Shown here: positions 18,822 through 27,203 of the stretch, one piece after another
How the letters are laid out: each line of letters begins with the position of its first letter
Position numbering within the stretch: the stretch's first letter is position 1
NCBI RefSeq assembly: GCF_014530035.1
Contig: NZ_JACVMX010000001.1
Location: forward strand, 1-64,000
Direction of reading: 5' to 3'
Length of the DNA: 64,000 bases
Origin: Leucobacter sp. cx-328
GTDB lineage: Bacteria > Actinomycetota > Actinomycetes > Actinomycetales > Microbacteriaceae
Made by a program: the position numbers and the translations under genes
Notes under the pieces: generated by a model
Seen by the model: the letters and a program-made list of their open reading frames with translations, nothing else
The model's database searches: none
What the model was told of the DNA's origin: nothing

Positions 18822-19840
18822 CCGCAGTCTTGATCGCCGGCCGCCGTGCGAGGCTGCGTCGGCACGCGAGCACGAGCCTCGTGCTCGGTGCACTGCTGCT
18901 CGTGCTGTTCGCCATTGCGCTGATGATCGGTAACACGATCTACGGGCCAGGCGAGGTCTTCAGCGTACTCACTGGTGAGATGGTGCCAGGGGCATCGTTC
19001 GCGGTAGGGGAATTGCGACTGCCCCGCGCGGTCCTTGCACTGCTCGCGGGGTCATCGTTCGGCATCGCCGGTGTGTGCTTCCAGACGCTCCTGCGAAACC
19101 CGCTCGCGTCACCCGACATCATCGGCATTTCTGGCGGTGCGAGTGCGGCCGCGGTCACCGGTATCGTTGCGCTCGGTGTGAGCGGCCCGTCAGTGTCCTT
19201 CCTCGCGCTCGCTGGCGCGCTCCTGACTGCCGCGGCCATTTTCCTGTTGTCCCGCAGGGGCGGGTTCGCCGGGACGCGGCTGATCCTCATCGGTATTGGT
19301 CTTGCGGCGATGCTGCAGAGCGTGACGTCGTACCTGCTCTCACGGGCGGCCCAATGGGACATTCAGACCGCAATGCAGTGGCTCACCGGCAGCTTGAACA
19401 ATGCCTCGTGGGACCGCGTGCTTCCGCTCGCGTGCGCGGCAGTCATCATCATGCCGCTGCTCTTGAGCCAGGGCACTTCGCTTTCGATGCTGCGGATGGG
19501 CGACGACTCAGCGATGGGCCTCGGCGTTCGCGTTTCGCGGGTGCGATTGCTCGTCATCTTCGGTGCGGTTGCGCTCCTCGCGTTTGCGACCGCTGCCACT
19601 GGACCGATCGCGTTTGTTGCGTTCATGGCTGGTCCTATCGCTGCTCGCATCACCGGTCCAGGCGCGAACCTCATGCTGCCGTCGGCCCTCGTGGGCGCGG
19701 TGTTGGTGCTCGCCGGCGACCTCATTGGCCAGTTCATGCTCGGCGCGCGCTATCCGGTTGGCGTCGTGACGGGTGTGCTCGGCGCTCCCTACCTCATCTA
19801 CTTACTGATCCGCACGAATCGCACAGGAGCTTCCATATGA
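18818..19840 (+). CDS. Iron-siderophore ABC permease (FecCD family, FepG-like)
   Basis: Second permease subunit of the same importer, with the landmarks LPRAVLALLAGSSFGIAGVC, RNPLASPDIIGISGGASA and GPIAFVAFMAGPIA in the coupling region, and about ten hydrophobic helices. The GTG start overlaps the FepD-like gene, and the end overlaps the ATPase gene as ATGA, so the four genes are translationally coupled. Confidence 0.92.
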   Translation: MTAVLIAGRRARLRRHASTSLVLGALLLVLFAIALMIGNTIYGPGEVFSVLTGEMVPGASFAVGELRLPRAVLALLAGSSFGIAGVCFQTLLRNPLASPDIIGISGGASAAAVTGIVALGVSGPSVSFLALAGALLTAAAIFLLSRRGGFAGTRLILIGIGLAAMLQSVTSYLLSRAAQWDIQTAMQWLTGSLNNASWDRVLPLACAAVIIMPLLLSQGTSLSMLRMGDDSAMGLGVRVSRVRLLVIFGAVALLAFATAATGPIAFVAFMAGPIAARITGPGANLMLPSALVGAVLVLAGDLIGQFMLGARYPVGVVTGVLGAPYLIYLLIRTNRTGASI

Positions 19841-20637
19841 CGACGGCGCATACTCTCGCCGCAGACGGCCTGACCCTTGCCTATGGTGATCGAACCGTGA
19901 TTACTGATCTCGATCTGACGCTTGCACCGGGCAAGATCACCGTCATTGTTGGCGCAAATGGCTGTGGCAAGTCCACGCTGCTGCGCTCGCTCGCTCGGTT
20001 GCTCCCACCGCACGCAGGGTCGGTCATGCTCGACGGAACGTCGATCCATGCCCGACCGACGCGTGAGGTTGCCCAGGTGCTTGGTCTGTTGCCGCAGTCA
20101 CCCATTGCGCCAGAGGGCATTCCTGTGGCGGATCTCGTTGGTCGCGGCCGTCACCCACATCAGCGCGCGTTTGCACGCTGGACGGCGCGCGATTACGAGG
20201 TGGTGGCTGAGGCGCTGGCGGCGACCGGCACGTCAGATCTCGCGGATCGCAGCGTCGACGAGCTGTCTGGCGGCCAACGGCAGCGCGTGTGGATTGCGAT
20301 GGCTCTCGCACAAGAGACCGACATTCTGCTGCTTGATGAGCCAACCACCTTCCTTGACGTTGCGCACCAGGTGGAGGTCCTTGACCTGCTCACCGACCTC
20401 CGGATCGCTCGCGGCACCACGATTGTCATGGTGCTGCACGACCTCAATCTTGCTGCCTGCTACGCCGATGAACTCGTCGCGGTAAAGGATGGCCGGATCT
20501 ACGCCGCGGGTGCGCCGCGCGACATACTTACCGCAGACCTCGTGGAAGAGGTTTTCGGGCTTCCCAATCACATCACCATCGACCCGGTTTCTGGGGCACC
20601 AATGGTCATCCCGAAAGGACGACACCATGTCTGTTAA
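19837..20637 (+). CDS. Iron-siderophore ABC ATP-binding protein (FepC-like)
   Basis: ATPase of the second importer, 266 residues. It has Walker A VGANGCGKST, the Q loop in LLPQSPIAPEG, the signature LSGGQRQRVW, Walker B ILLLDEPTTFLD and the switch His VLHDLNLA. The ATG lies behind CAGGAG and overlaps the permease stop. A much longer frame through this region is out of phase with the permease product and is not coding. Confidence 0.94.
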   Translation: MTTAHTLAADGLTLAYGDRTVITDLDLTLAPGKITVIVGANGCGKSTLLRSLARLLPPHAGSVMLDGTSIHARPTREVAQVLGLLPQSPIAPEGIPVADLVGRGRHPHQRAFARWTARDYEVVAEALAATGTSDLADRSVDELSGGQRQRVWIAMALAQETDILLLDEPTTFLDVAHQVEVLDLLTDLRIARGTTIVMVLHDLNLAACYADELVAVKDGRIYAAGAPRDILTADLVEEVFGLPNHITIDPVSGAPMVIPKGRHHVC

Positions 20638-21574
20638 GTCTGCTGCTCGCACGAAGCCAGCGTTTGTGCTGCGCACCGCTGCTGTGCGCGCGATCGAGCG
20701 CGTCTCGCCGAGTTTTGCGCGTGTGACCTTCGCTGGCCCAGGCCTTGAAGAGTTTGGCAACCTTGGTGATGTGTTTGACACTCGCATCAAGATCGTGTTC
20801 CCACCCGAATCTGGGGTGTTGCCGAGCATTGATGAGGATTCTGACGACTGGTGGGCCGCGTACCTTGCGGTGCCTGAAGATGAGCGCGGATCGATGCGCA
20901 CCTACTCAATCCGTGAGCTGCGGGTCGATGGGGCCGATACTGAGGTCGTCGTTGACTTTGTGTTGCATCTGGAGCCTGGCCTCACCGGTCCTGCCTCGCT
21001 GTGGGCGAGCACAGCGAACGTGGGCGATGAGGTGTTCTTGGTCGGGCCGCGTCGCGGCAGCACCGAGCGTGCCGGCATTGAGTACGCGCCGGGGGAGGCA
21101 ACGACTGTGTTGCTCGCCGGCGACGAAACCGCGGCTCCCGCGATCGCCCGAGTCCTCGAGGATGCGCCGCGGGACCTGCGTGGCATCGCGTTCATTGAGG
21201 TGCCCGAGGGGGCAGATGAATTGCCGATTGCGGCGCCGAGCGGGGTGGAGGTGCGTTGGCTGGTGCGAGGAACACAGGCCCACGGCACGCTCCTGCTCCC
21301 TGCCGTACTCGGTCACCTTGGCGATGAGCAGCGCGACCAGATCGTGGTGGAAGACCTTGCAGACGAGCAGCTCGTGTGGGAGACCCCCGTGTACTCGGGC
21401 CTCGGCGAAGACATCGAACCGGTGACGGCGGTTGTACAGCGCTACCACTGGATCGCGGGGGAGAGCGGTGTCGTGACGACGCTGCGCCGTCACCTGGTGC
21501 GTGATCTCGGCATCGATCGCACGCAGGTTGCATTCATGGGCTACTGGCGCCGAGGTGTGGCAATGCGCGGCTAG
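20627..21574 (+). CDS. Siderophore-interacting flavoprotein (ferric-siderophore reductase, ViuB/YqjH-like)
   Basis: The protein probably reduces imported ferric siderophore with an FAD cofactor and NAD(P)H, releasing iron in the cytoplasm. The N-terminal half is a ferredoxin-reductase-like FAD barrel with the binding motif MRTYSIRELR; the C-terminal half is the siderophore-interacting (SIP) domain with AGDETAAPAIARVLE and the terminal AFMGYWRRG signature of the family. Its ATG lies inside the last codons of the ATPase gene (11-base overlap) behind GAAAGGA. Being last in the operon ties it to the second importer. Confidence 0.92.
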   Translation: MSVKSAARTKPAFVLRTAAVRAIERVSPSFARVTFAGPGLEEFGNLGDVFDTRIKIVFPPESGVLPSIDEDSDDWWAAYLAVPEDERGSMRTYSIRELRVDGADTEVVVDFVLHLEPGLTGPASLWASTANVGDEVFLVGPRRGSTERAGIEYAPGEATTVLLAGDETAAPAIARVLEDAPRDLRGIAFIEVPEGADELPIAAPSGVEVRWLVRGTQAHGTLLLPAVLGHLGDEQRDQIVVEDLADEQLVWETPVYSGLGEDIEPVTAVVQRYHWIAGESGVVTTLRRHLVRDLGIDRTQVAFMGYWRRGVAMRG

Positions 21575-21736
21575 CCTCGCTGCAGGAATCAGCGGCGGTG
21601 ATGGTGGCACCCGTTACTCGGTGTTCATCGAACCTTTCATTAGAAGTATCCGGTTCTCGTAATTCCCGGTCATCTTCAGCGGTTTGAATACTGGTGTTCT
21701 CGAATTTCTCGAGGCCTCAGAGGGGCTCCTGCCCCG

Positions 21737-21749
21737 TTCACACTGTGAA
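21737..21749 (+). promoter_or_regulatory. Inverted repeat before PhnD-like gene
   Basis: TTCACA-C-TGTGAA is a perfect 6-bp inverted repeat ending nine bases before the ATG and touching the ribosome binding site. It could be the operator of the TetR-type regulator encoded at the end of the operon. This is inference from position only. Confidence 0.4.
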
Positions 21750-21758
21750 AGGTTCTTC

Positions 21759-22667
21759 ATGCGTAAGAACGTTCTGCCAAAGCTGATTCCTGCACTCGCA
21801 CTCACCTGTGCTGCTGCGGTTTCTCTCACCGGATGCACCGCAGAAACGGAGGCGGCCGCAGACCCGAACGCCCCCATCACCGTCGCGATGCTTCCCGCTG
21901 GTGACGACCCCACCGCGGTGAACCCGACCGAGGTGTTTGCCGAGTTGCTCGCGAAGGAGACCGGCCGTGAGGTCAAGGTCACCGACGTGCCTGACTACCT
22001 CAGCGTGGTGGAAGCGATCCGCTCAGATCACATCGATATCGGCATCATGAGTGGCTTCCCCTCGGCGCTCGCGGTCGGCACTGGCAAGGTCGATGCGCTT
22101 GTCGCGTTCAACGGTGACGACAAGCCCGTCTCGACTTGCGTCGTACTCAATGATTCGCCGATTCAGAAGATTGAAGACTTCAAGGGGAAGAAGATCGCGT
22201 TTGCCGATCAGGCTTCGAGCTCGGGGTACTTCATGCCGGTGTACATGCTGCACGAGGCTGGTCTTGAACAGGGTGTTGACTACGACGCGGTCTTCTCGGG
22301 CGGCCACGAGGGCAGCTTCGCTGCGCTCGAGCAGGGGCAGGTTGACGCGGCCTGCACCGCAAATGTGCTCACTCAGATGGGTGAACCGATGTTCCCCTTC
22401 AAGGAGGGTGAGTGGCGCGGTATCGGGCAGAGCCCGGCAGCTGGCATTGCTGGCACGATCCTCGGCCGCCAGAGCCTCGACGACGCAACGCGCACGCAGA
22501 TTCAGGATGCGGTGAGCAAGATCTTCGTTGCAGAGAACGCTGAACAGCTCGGTGCGTACGCGATGTTTGCATCGGCCGGTTTGCAGGTCGATCCGAAGAA
22601 GAGCGAGTTCGAGCAGTTCTCTGAGATTGCAGCGGTCGCTGGCGTTGAGCTCGGTGATCTCGAGTGA
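21759..22667 (+). CDS. phnD: PhnD-family phosphonate/phosphite/phosphate-type binding lipoprotein
   Basis: This is the periplasm-side binding protein of a PhnDCE-type importer. A signal peptide ends in the lipobox L-T-G-C. The mature protein follows the PhnD fold: ITVAMLPAGDDPTAVNPT at the first strand, a SGFPSALAVGTGKVDA segment, FADQASSSGYFMPVYML at the hinge and FSGGHEGSFAALEQGQVDAA. The S-S-S-G-Y stretch fits the Ser/Thr-rich anion loop of PhnD proteins. The chosen ATG has GAAAGG upstream; a longer frame starts 75 bases earlier. Ligands of this family include phosphonates, phosphite, hypophosphite and phosphate, so the name does not prove phosphonate use; no C-P lyase genes are nearby. 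Confidence 0.88.
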   Translation: MRKNVLPKLIPALALTCAAAVSLTGCTAETEAAADPNAPITVAMLPAGDDPTAVNPTEVFAELLAKETGREVKVTDVPDYLSVVEAIRSDHIDIGIMSGFPSALAVGTGKVDALVAFNGDDKPVSTCVVLNDSPIQKIEDFKGKKIAFADQASSSGYFMPVYMLHEAGLEQGVDYDAVFSGGHEGSFAALEQGQVDAACTANVLTQMGEPMFPFKEGEWRGIGQSPAAGIAGTILGRQSLDDATRTQIQDAVSKIFVAENAEQLGAYAMFASAGLQVDPKKSEFEQFSEIAAVAGVELGDLE

Positions 22668-23491
22668 CACTGAAGGCCACCACCCCGTCGACTGTGACCT
22701 CGGCAGTTCCGAACACCGCAGCATTGCTGCAGCAGCTCCCACTCGTCTCCGTGAGCGGCCTCCAAGTCTCGTATGGTGATCACCGCGTGCTGCACGGCGT
22801 CGACCTCTCGCTGCATCCCGGAGAGATGGTCGCGCTGCTCGGGTCCTCGGGATCCGGGAAGTCCACACTCATGAAGACCCTCACGGGATTCGCTCCCATC
22901 GAGAGCGGATCGGCCCGCGTGGCTGGCTATGACGTCGCGAATCTGCGGCGTGGGCAGCTTCGGTCCCTGCGATCTGAAGTTGGTCAAGTCTTCCAGCAGT
23001 TCAATCTCATCCCGCGGTTGAGCGTGCTGACAAACGTGCTGACCGGTGCGCTCCACAACGCCGGACCCGTGAACCTGCTCGGGAGCTTCTCACGTGAGCA
23101 GCGCGCTCGCGCACTCGAACTCCTCGATCGCGTGGGTATCGCGCACAAAGCGAATGACCCTGCGAGATCCCTTTCTGGTGGGCAGCAGCAGCGCGTTGCA
23201 ATCGCACGGGCGCTCATGCAGCAGCCGCGTGTGATTCTCGCGGATGAACCGGTCGCCTCGCTCGATCCGAAACTCTCGCACTCCGTGCTGGAACTGCTGC
23301 GGGAGATCGCGCACGAGGACGGCATCCCAGTACTGGTGAGTTTGCATGTGCTGCCGCTCGCGCTCGCACACGCAGACCGTATCGTCGGTCTGCGGCACGG
23401 CGAGATCGTGGTGTCGGGCTCTGCTGCGTCACTCACCTCTGACCTGCTGAGTGTGATTTACGACGATGAGGATGCAGATGAAAACCACTGA
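22664..23491 (+). CDS. phnC: PhnC-type ABC ATP-binding protein
   Basis: This ATPase subunit has Walker A LLGSSGSGKST, Q loop QVFQQFNLIPRLSV, signature LSGGQQQRVAIARAL, Walker B VILADEPVASLDP and the switch His in VLVSLHVLPLALAHADR. The QFNLI-R-SV-TNVL-G-L run is typical of PhnC. The GTG start overlaps the binding-protein stop by 4 bases. A 25-residue N-terminal extension precedes the first conserved strand. Confidence 0.92.
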   Translation: MTLKATTPSTVTSAVPNTAALLQQLPLVSVSGLQVSYGDHRVLHGVDLSLHPGEMVALLGSSGSGKSTLMKTLTGFAPIESGSARVAGYDVANLRRGQLRSLRSEVGQVFQQFNLIPRLSVLTNVLTGALHNAGPVNLLGSFSREQRARALELLDRVGIAHKANDPARSLSGGQQQRVAIARALMQQPRVILADEPVASLDPKLSHSVLELLREIAHEDGIPVLVSLHVLPLALAHADRIVGLRHGEIVVSGSAASLTSDLLSVIYDDEDADENH

Positions 23492-24320
23492 GTCGCCGCG
23501 TCAACAGGCCGCCAGAAAGCAGGAGCTTGACCCGCGGGAGCGGGCTCGGCTCGAAGCAGCATTTACGGTTCCGCGCGCGAGGTTTATGCTCGGTATCCCC
23601 GTCGCACTCATCGTGCTGGTCTGGTCATTCAACGGTGCGCAGTTCAACTTCTTGAAGCTGGGTGAGGGCGCCGTCAACATGGGGGAGTTCCTCTCTCGGC
23701 TGTTCCCGCCTGACTTCAGCAAAATCGACACGATCCTCCGACTGCTGCTCGAGACCTTCCAGATGGCGGTCGTTGGCACCGTGCTTGGAGCCGGGCTTGC
23801 GCTGCTTGTGGCGTTCTGCGCCGCATCAAACATTGCTCCCAAGTGGCTGTACTTCCCGTCACGCTGGATCATGAACATTATTCGGTCGGTGCCCGATCTC
23901 GTGTTCGCGCTCATGTTCGTGTCAGCAGTGGGCCTCGGCCCGTTCGCAGGCATCCTCGCGATGACGCTCGGGTCGATTGGCTCGATCGGCAAGATCTTTG
24001 CGGAAGCGATGGAACAGGTCGATCCAGGCCCAGTCACCGCGATGGAGGCCGTCGGAGCTTCGAAACGCCAGGTCATTCAGTACGGCATCCTGCCGCAGGC
24101 CGCACCGCTCCTCACCTCGTACACACTCTTGCTGTTCGAAGGCAATGTGCGTGGAGCGACGATCCTCGGCCTCGTTGGTGCCGGCGGCATCGGCCTCGAA
24201 CTCACTACCGCGCTCCGGATGTATGACTACGGACATCTCAGCGCCATCATCATCTGCATCGTCCTGTTGGTCACCGCGATCGACCAGGGCTCCGCATACA
24301 TCAGAAAGAAGATCACATGA
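23478..24320 (+). CDS. phnE: PhnE-type ABC permease
   Basis: A single permease with about six membrane helices and the binding-protein-dependent transport loop EAMEQVDPGPVTAMEAVGASKRQVIQYG (the EAA loop that contacts the ATPase), typical of PhnE. Two further ATG codons lie 6 and 12 bases upstream; the third is chosen because GAGG sits at proper spacing before it. It overlaps phnC by 14 bases and the next gene by 4. Confidence 0.9.
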   Translation: MKTTESPRQQAARKQELDPRERARLEAAFTVPRARFMLGIPVALIVLVWSFNGAQFNFLKLGEGAVNMGEFLSRLFPPDFSKIDTILRLLLETFQMAVVGTVLGAGLALLVAFCAASNIAPKWLYFPSRWIMNIIRSVPDLVFALMFVSAVGLGPFAGILAMTLGSIGSIGKIFAEAMEQVDPGPVTAMEAVGASKRQVIQYGILPQAAPLLTSYTLLLFEGNVRGATILGLVGAGGIGLELTTALRMYDYGHLSAIIICIVLLVTAIDQGSAYIRKKIT

Positions 24321-25150
24321 GTCTCTCTACGCTTGAAGACACGATCCCCGCAGCAGACACTGACACCGCACGCATCGTGCTCACGGCGCCGGTCAACCTG
24401 CGTGATCTCGGCGGCATTACGATTGCGAACCCGGCCGGTACCGGTGTGCTGGCCCAGGGCCTTGCGATCCGCGCCGATGATCTGTCGCTCGTGACCGCAG
24501 AGGTCGCAGACTCGCTGGTCGCTCAGGGACTCTCGGCAGTGATTGATCTTCGCTCACACGCCGAAGCAGAGATGACCGGCCGCGGTCCGCTCGCGGCTCG
24601 CCCCGTGAGCTACCATCACCTCCCGCTCATGGCCGACATCGGAAGCTCAATACAGCGAGATACACCGCTCACGCATCACGCCATGGGTGAAATGTATATC
24701 GGCATGTACGAGTCAGCGGCAGCACAGCTCGTCACTGCACTCAACATCATTGCGTACACCCAGGGAACTGCAGCGTTCCACTGCACAGCTGGCCGCGATC
24801 GCACCGGTGTGCTCGCCGCTTCGCTCCTGATGAGCCTGGGCGCGAACGATGCCGATATCGTGACGGACTACGCCAAGACAGGCGAAAACATGCCTGCGAT
24901 CATGGCGCGAACCGCTGGAGTCATGGCGCCGCTTATGAAGCGTCTCGGCTTCGACCACTCGCAAATGCGAGCGGGATCGCTCATTGAGGGCGGCATGGAA
25001 GTCTCGATGGAACGACTTCTCAGCTACCTGCGCAGCACCTACGGCGATCCGCTTGCGCCGCTGCGGAGCGCAGGGCTCTCGGACACGACGATCCTGCGGC
25101 TACAGGAACGCGCGGCAACCGTGCGCGGATCATCACAGGACCGTGCGTGA
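24317..25150 (+). CDS. Tyrosine-phosphatase-fold enzyme in the phn operon
   Basis: A cysteine-based phosphatase of the bacterial tyrosine/dual-specificity type (Y_phosphatase3 group). The P-loop is HCTAGRDRTG with Cys156 as nucleophile and Arg162 as phosphate ligand. The N-terminal VNLRDLGG motif and the AVIDLRSHAEAE segment are hallmarks of the family, and GANDADIVTDYAKT lies after the P-loop as in MptpB-like enzymes. It overlaps phnE as ATGA and the TetR gene as GTGA. That tight coupling suggests it acts on the imported phosphorylated compound, or releases phosphate from it, rather than on signalling proteins; this is inference. No secretion signal is seen. Confidence 0.85.
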   Translation: MSLSTLEDTIPAADTDTARIVLTAPVNLRDLGGITIANPAGTGVLAQGLAIRADDLSLVTAEVADSLVAQGLSAVIDLRSHAEAEMTGRGPLAARPVSYHHLPLMADIGSSIQRDTPLTHHAMGEMYIGMYESAAAQLVTALNIIAYTQGTAAFHCTAGRDRTGVLAASLLMSLGANDADIVTDYAKTGENMPAIMARTAGVMAPLMKRLGFDHSQMRAGSLIEGGMEVSMERLLSYLRSTYGDPLAPLRSAGLSDTTILRLQERAATVRGSSQDRA

Positions 25151-25773
25151 CCCTCACCACGACAGGTGACGTGGGCGCACTGGCTGAGCAGCGAGCTCGG
25201 CCAGGGCGCCCACGCGTGCACGCACTCGAGGAGCGAGCGCTCGCCGCAGCGGTGTCGCTCATCGACTCAGGCGAGGAAGTGACGGTCACGCGGGTGGTTG
25301 AGCTTAGCGGCGTGAGCCGCGCGGCTCTCTATCGGCGTTGGCCGTCGATCACATCGCTTATCGCGGCAGCGCTCGATGTTGGGCATCCGAACTACCCCGA
25401 GGTTTCGGATGATGCTGACCTTCGAATGGTGATTACGCAGGGCTTCCTGCCGAGTACCCAAGCGCCAGGCGTCGTGATGACGCGGTTCCAGCACCGCATG
25501 CGGTTGATCCTTGTCGATCCGTCGCTGCAGCGCACCTACTGGGAGTCGCATGTTGCGCGACGGCGACGCCCCCTCGAAGAAGCGCTCCGGCGCGGGGTCG
25601 CAACTGGTCAGCTACGGCCGGGGCTCGACGTCGAGGCAACACTCGATGCGGTGGCTGGCGTCGTGTACTACCAACTCATCGTGCGCGGCGATGACATCTC
25701 CAGCCCTGAAACGCGGCAGCGGCTGGAGACCGCTTTCGACATCATTTGGGCGGGCATCGCGATGCGCGACTAA
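25147..25773 (+). CDS. TetR-family transcriptional regulator of the phn operon
   Basis: A 208-residue one-component regulator. The N-terminal helix-turn-helix reads VTRVVELSGVSRAALYRRW, with a conserved Gly-Val-Ser turn and Tyr/Trp after the recognition helix; the rest is a helical TetR C-domain (TetR_C type) ending in GIAMRD. It is the last cistron of the five-gene unit and overlaps the phosphatase gene by 4 bases, so it probably autoregulates the operon. The inverted repeat before the first gene is a candidate operator. Confidence 0.85.
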   Translation: MTLTTTGDVGALAEQRARPGRPRVHALEERALAAAVSLIDSGEEVTVTRVVELSGVSRAALYRRWPSITSLIAAALDVGHPNYPEVSDDADLRMVITQGFLPSTQAPGVVMTRFQHRMRLILVDPSLQRTYWESHVARRRRPLEEALRRGVATGQLRPGLDVEATLDAVAGVVYYQLIVRGDDISSPETRQRLETAFDIIWAGIAMRD

Positions 25774-25832
25774 GCGGCCGGCCGCTGGCATGGCCAGTCA
25801 GCGCCGCCAGTCAGCGCTGCCAGTCAGCGCGG
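25773..25832. repeat. Palindrome and three 13-bp tandem repeats between convergent genes
   Basis: A 14-base perfect palindrome (AGCGGCCGGCCGCT, 25773-25786) is followed by three direct repeats of a 13-base unit beginning GCCAGTCAGCGC (25793-25805, 25806-25818, 25819-25831; only the last base varies). They fill the gap between the TetR and glycosyltransferase stop codons. The palindrome may act as a terminator; the tandem units could vary in number between strains. Confidence 0.7.
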
Positions 25833-27203
25833 CTAGGCCGAGAGCGGCTTGCTCTCAGTCTCGCCAACGATGCGACCGTCGGTGGTCTCGCGGCCGGTCT
25901 TCTTCCATGAGGTGTTGCCTCGCAGATGTCGGAACAGCGCGACGGTGATCACCGGGAAGATGAGCCACGAGTAGAGGGTGTACGGGATCACCAGAATGAT
26001 GTTCGGGAGTATCCAGTACCACTTCTTTGACTGAGAGATCTGCACGATGAGGCCAGGACCAAAGCCGAGACCGAGGAAGAACACCAGAATCCACACGGAG
26101 TGGGTGGCGAACGATGCACTCGTAAAGATCGCAAGAATGATGCTCAGCACGAAGCCGAGGCCGTTGATGAGCTGCAAGAGTGGCAGCAGCAGGTAGTACG
26201 AGGCGTCAAGCTTGCCGAGGAACGACGTGTTCATCTTCCCGACGCCCCTAATGAGCGGGATGCACTGCCAGGCACCCTGCGCCCAGCGCACGCGCTGCTT
26301 ATAGAGCTTGGGTAGAGAGTTCAGACCCTGCTGCGAGATGACCGCGCGGCTCTCCTGCTCGCCACGCCAGCCCGCCTGCAGGAGGCGGACGCCGAGGTCC
26401 TGATCTTCCGTGAGACGGTGGCGCCACGGGCCTTCCTCATCGGCGACAGTCGTGAGCGCCGAGAGCCGATTGAACTGACCATTGCCACCCATGTTGGCGG
26501 TGCCCCACCAGGTGCGACCGATCTGGAACACACGACCGAATGAAGCAAACTCCACGTCTTGCGCCCAGGTGAGCGGTGATCGCTGGTTGTAGATGTGTAC
26601 GAGCGACTGCACGCCACCCGTCTGCCGGTTATGGAAGTGCGGTGCCACGTGCACGGGCGCGTGGTACGCAAGTCGTCCGTCGGCATCGACGATGCAGAGA
26701 ATGGTGTTGTCTTCAGCCCACTGTTCCATCCCAGGCCGATGCAGCACGTCGTTCACGAGGTACTGGTAGGCGTTGTTGAGGGCGGCTGCCTTGCCCGTGC
26801 GGGCGTGCGGCAGCTCGCGCCGCAACACATGCAGGCGCGGATCATCAAAGGTCGACAGAATTTCGCCAGTGCGATCGTCGGAGCCGTCGTCGACGACGAG
26901 GATCATCGCATTGGTTGCGGCGGTTCCCTGGAGACGCGTCACAGCATCGCGGATCGTCACCTCTTCGTTCAGCGCAGGCACGACGAACACCCACAGGAAG
27001 TCGGCCTCAGACTTGCCCTCGGCCTTTGCTCGCTTGCGCATCCGGCGCTTGTTCGCGCGCGCACCGTAGGAAAGCGCCCACAGACCAAACGCCGAAATAA
27101 ACGTCGTAATGACGATGGCGAGCACGATCCAGTAGAAGATCTGTACCCACATCGGCAGACCGTAGAAGGCCTCGAAAATGAACTCAAAGAAGAGGTTGTT
27201 CAT
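25833..27203 (-). CDS. Membrane family 2 glycosyltransferase (processive, polysaccharide synthase-like)
   Basis: One N-terminal membrane helix is followed by a GT-A catalytic domain and three or four C-terminal helices, the layout of processive beta-glycan synthases. Catalytic signs are VPALNEEVTIRDAV, VVDDGSDD (first Asp), VDADGRL (the DxD), TEDQDLGVRL (TED base) and QRVRWAQG (QxxRW product-binding motif). It overlaps the epimerase gene by 4 bases. With a UDP-GlcNAc 2-epimerase as partner, UDP-ManNAc or a derivative is a likely donor, giving a surface polysaccharide or wall decoration. The exact polymer is not predictable. Confidence 0.88.
   Translation of the reverse strand: MNNLFFEFIFEAFYGLPMWVQIFYWIVLAIVITTFISAFGLWALSYGARANKRRMRKRAKAEGKSEADFLWVFVVPALNEEVTIRDAVTRLQGTAATNAMILVVDDGSDDRTGEILSTFDDPRLHVLRRELPHARTGKAAALNNAYQYLVNDVLHRPGMEQWAEDNTILCIVDADGRLAYHAPVHVAPHFHNRQTGGVQSLVHIYNQRSPLTWAQDVEFASFGRVFQIGRTWWGTANMGGNGQFNRLSALTTVADEEGPWRHRLTEDQDLGVRLLQAGWRGEQESRAVISQQGLNSLPKLYKQRVRWAQGAWQCIPLIRGVGKMNTSFLGKLDASYYLLLPLLQLINGLGFVLSIILAIFTSASFATHSVWILVFFLGLGFGPGLIVQISQSKKWYWILPNIILVIPYTLYSWLIFPVITVALFRHLRGNTSWKKTGRETTDGRIVGETESKPLSA

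Noticed and set aside
19075-19836. Plus-strand frame that runs into the FepC-like ATPase
   Set aside because: It lies over the FepG-like permease in another frame, has no ribosome binding site and a Cys/Arg-rich composition. The ATPase starts at 19837.
25793-25831. CRISPR-like repeat
   Set aside because: Three contiguous 13-base units without spacers are a simple tandem repeat.
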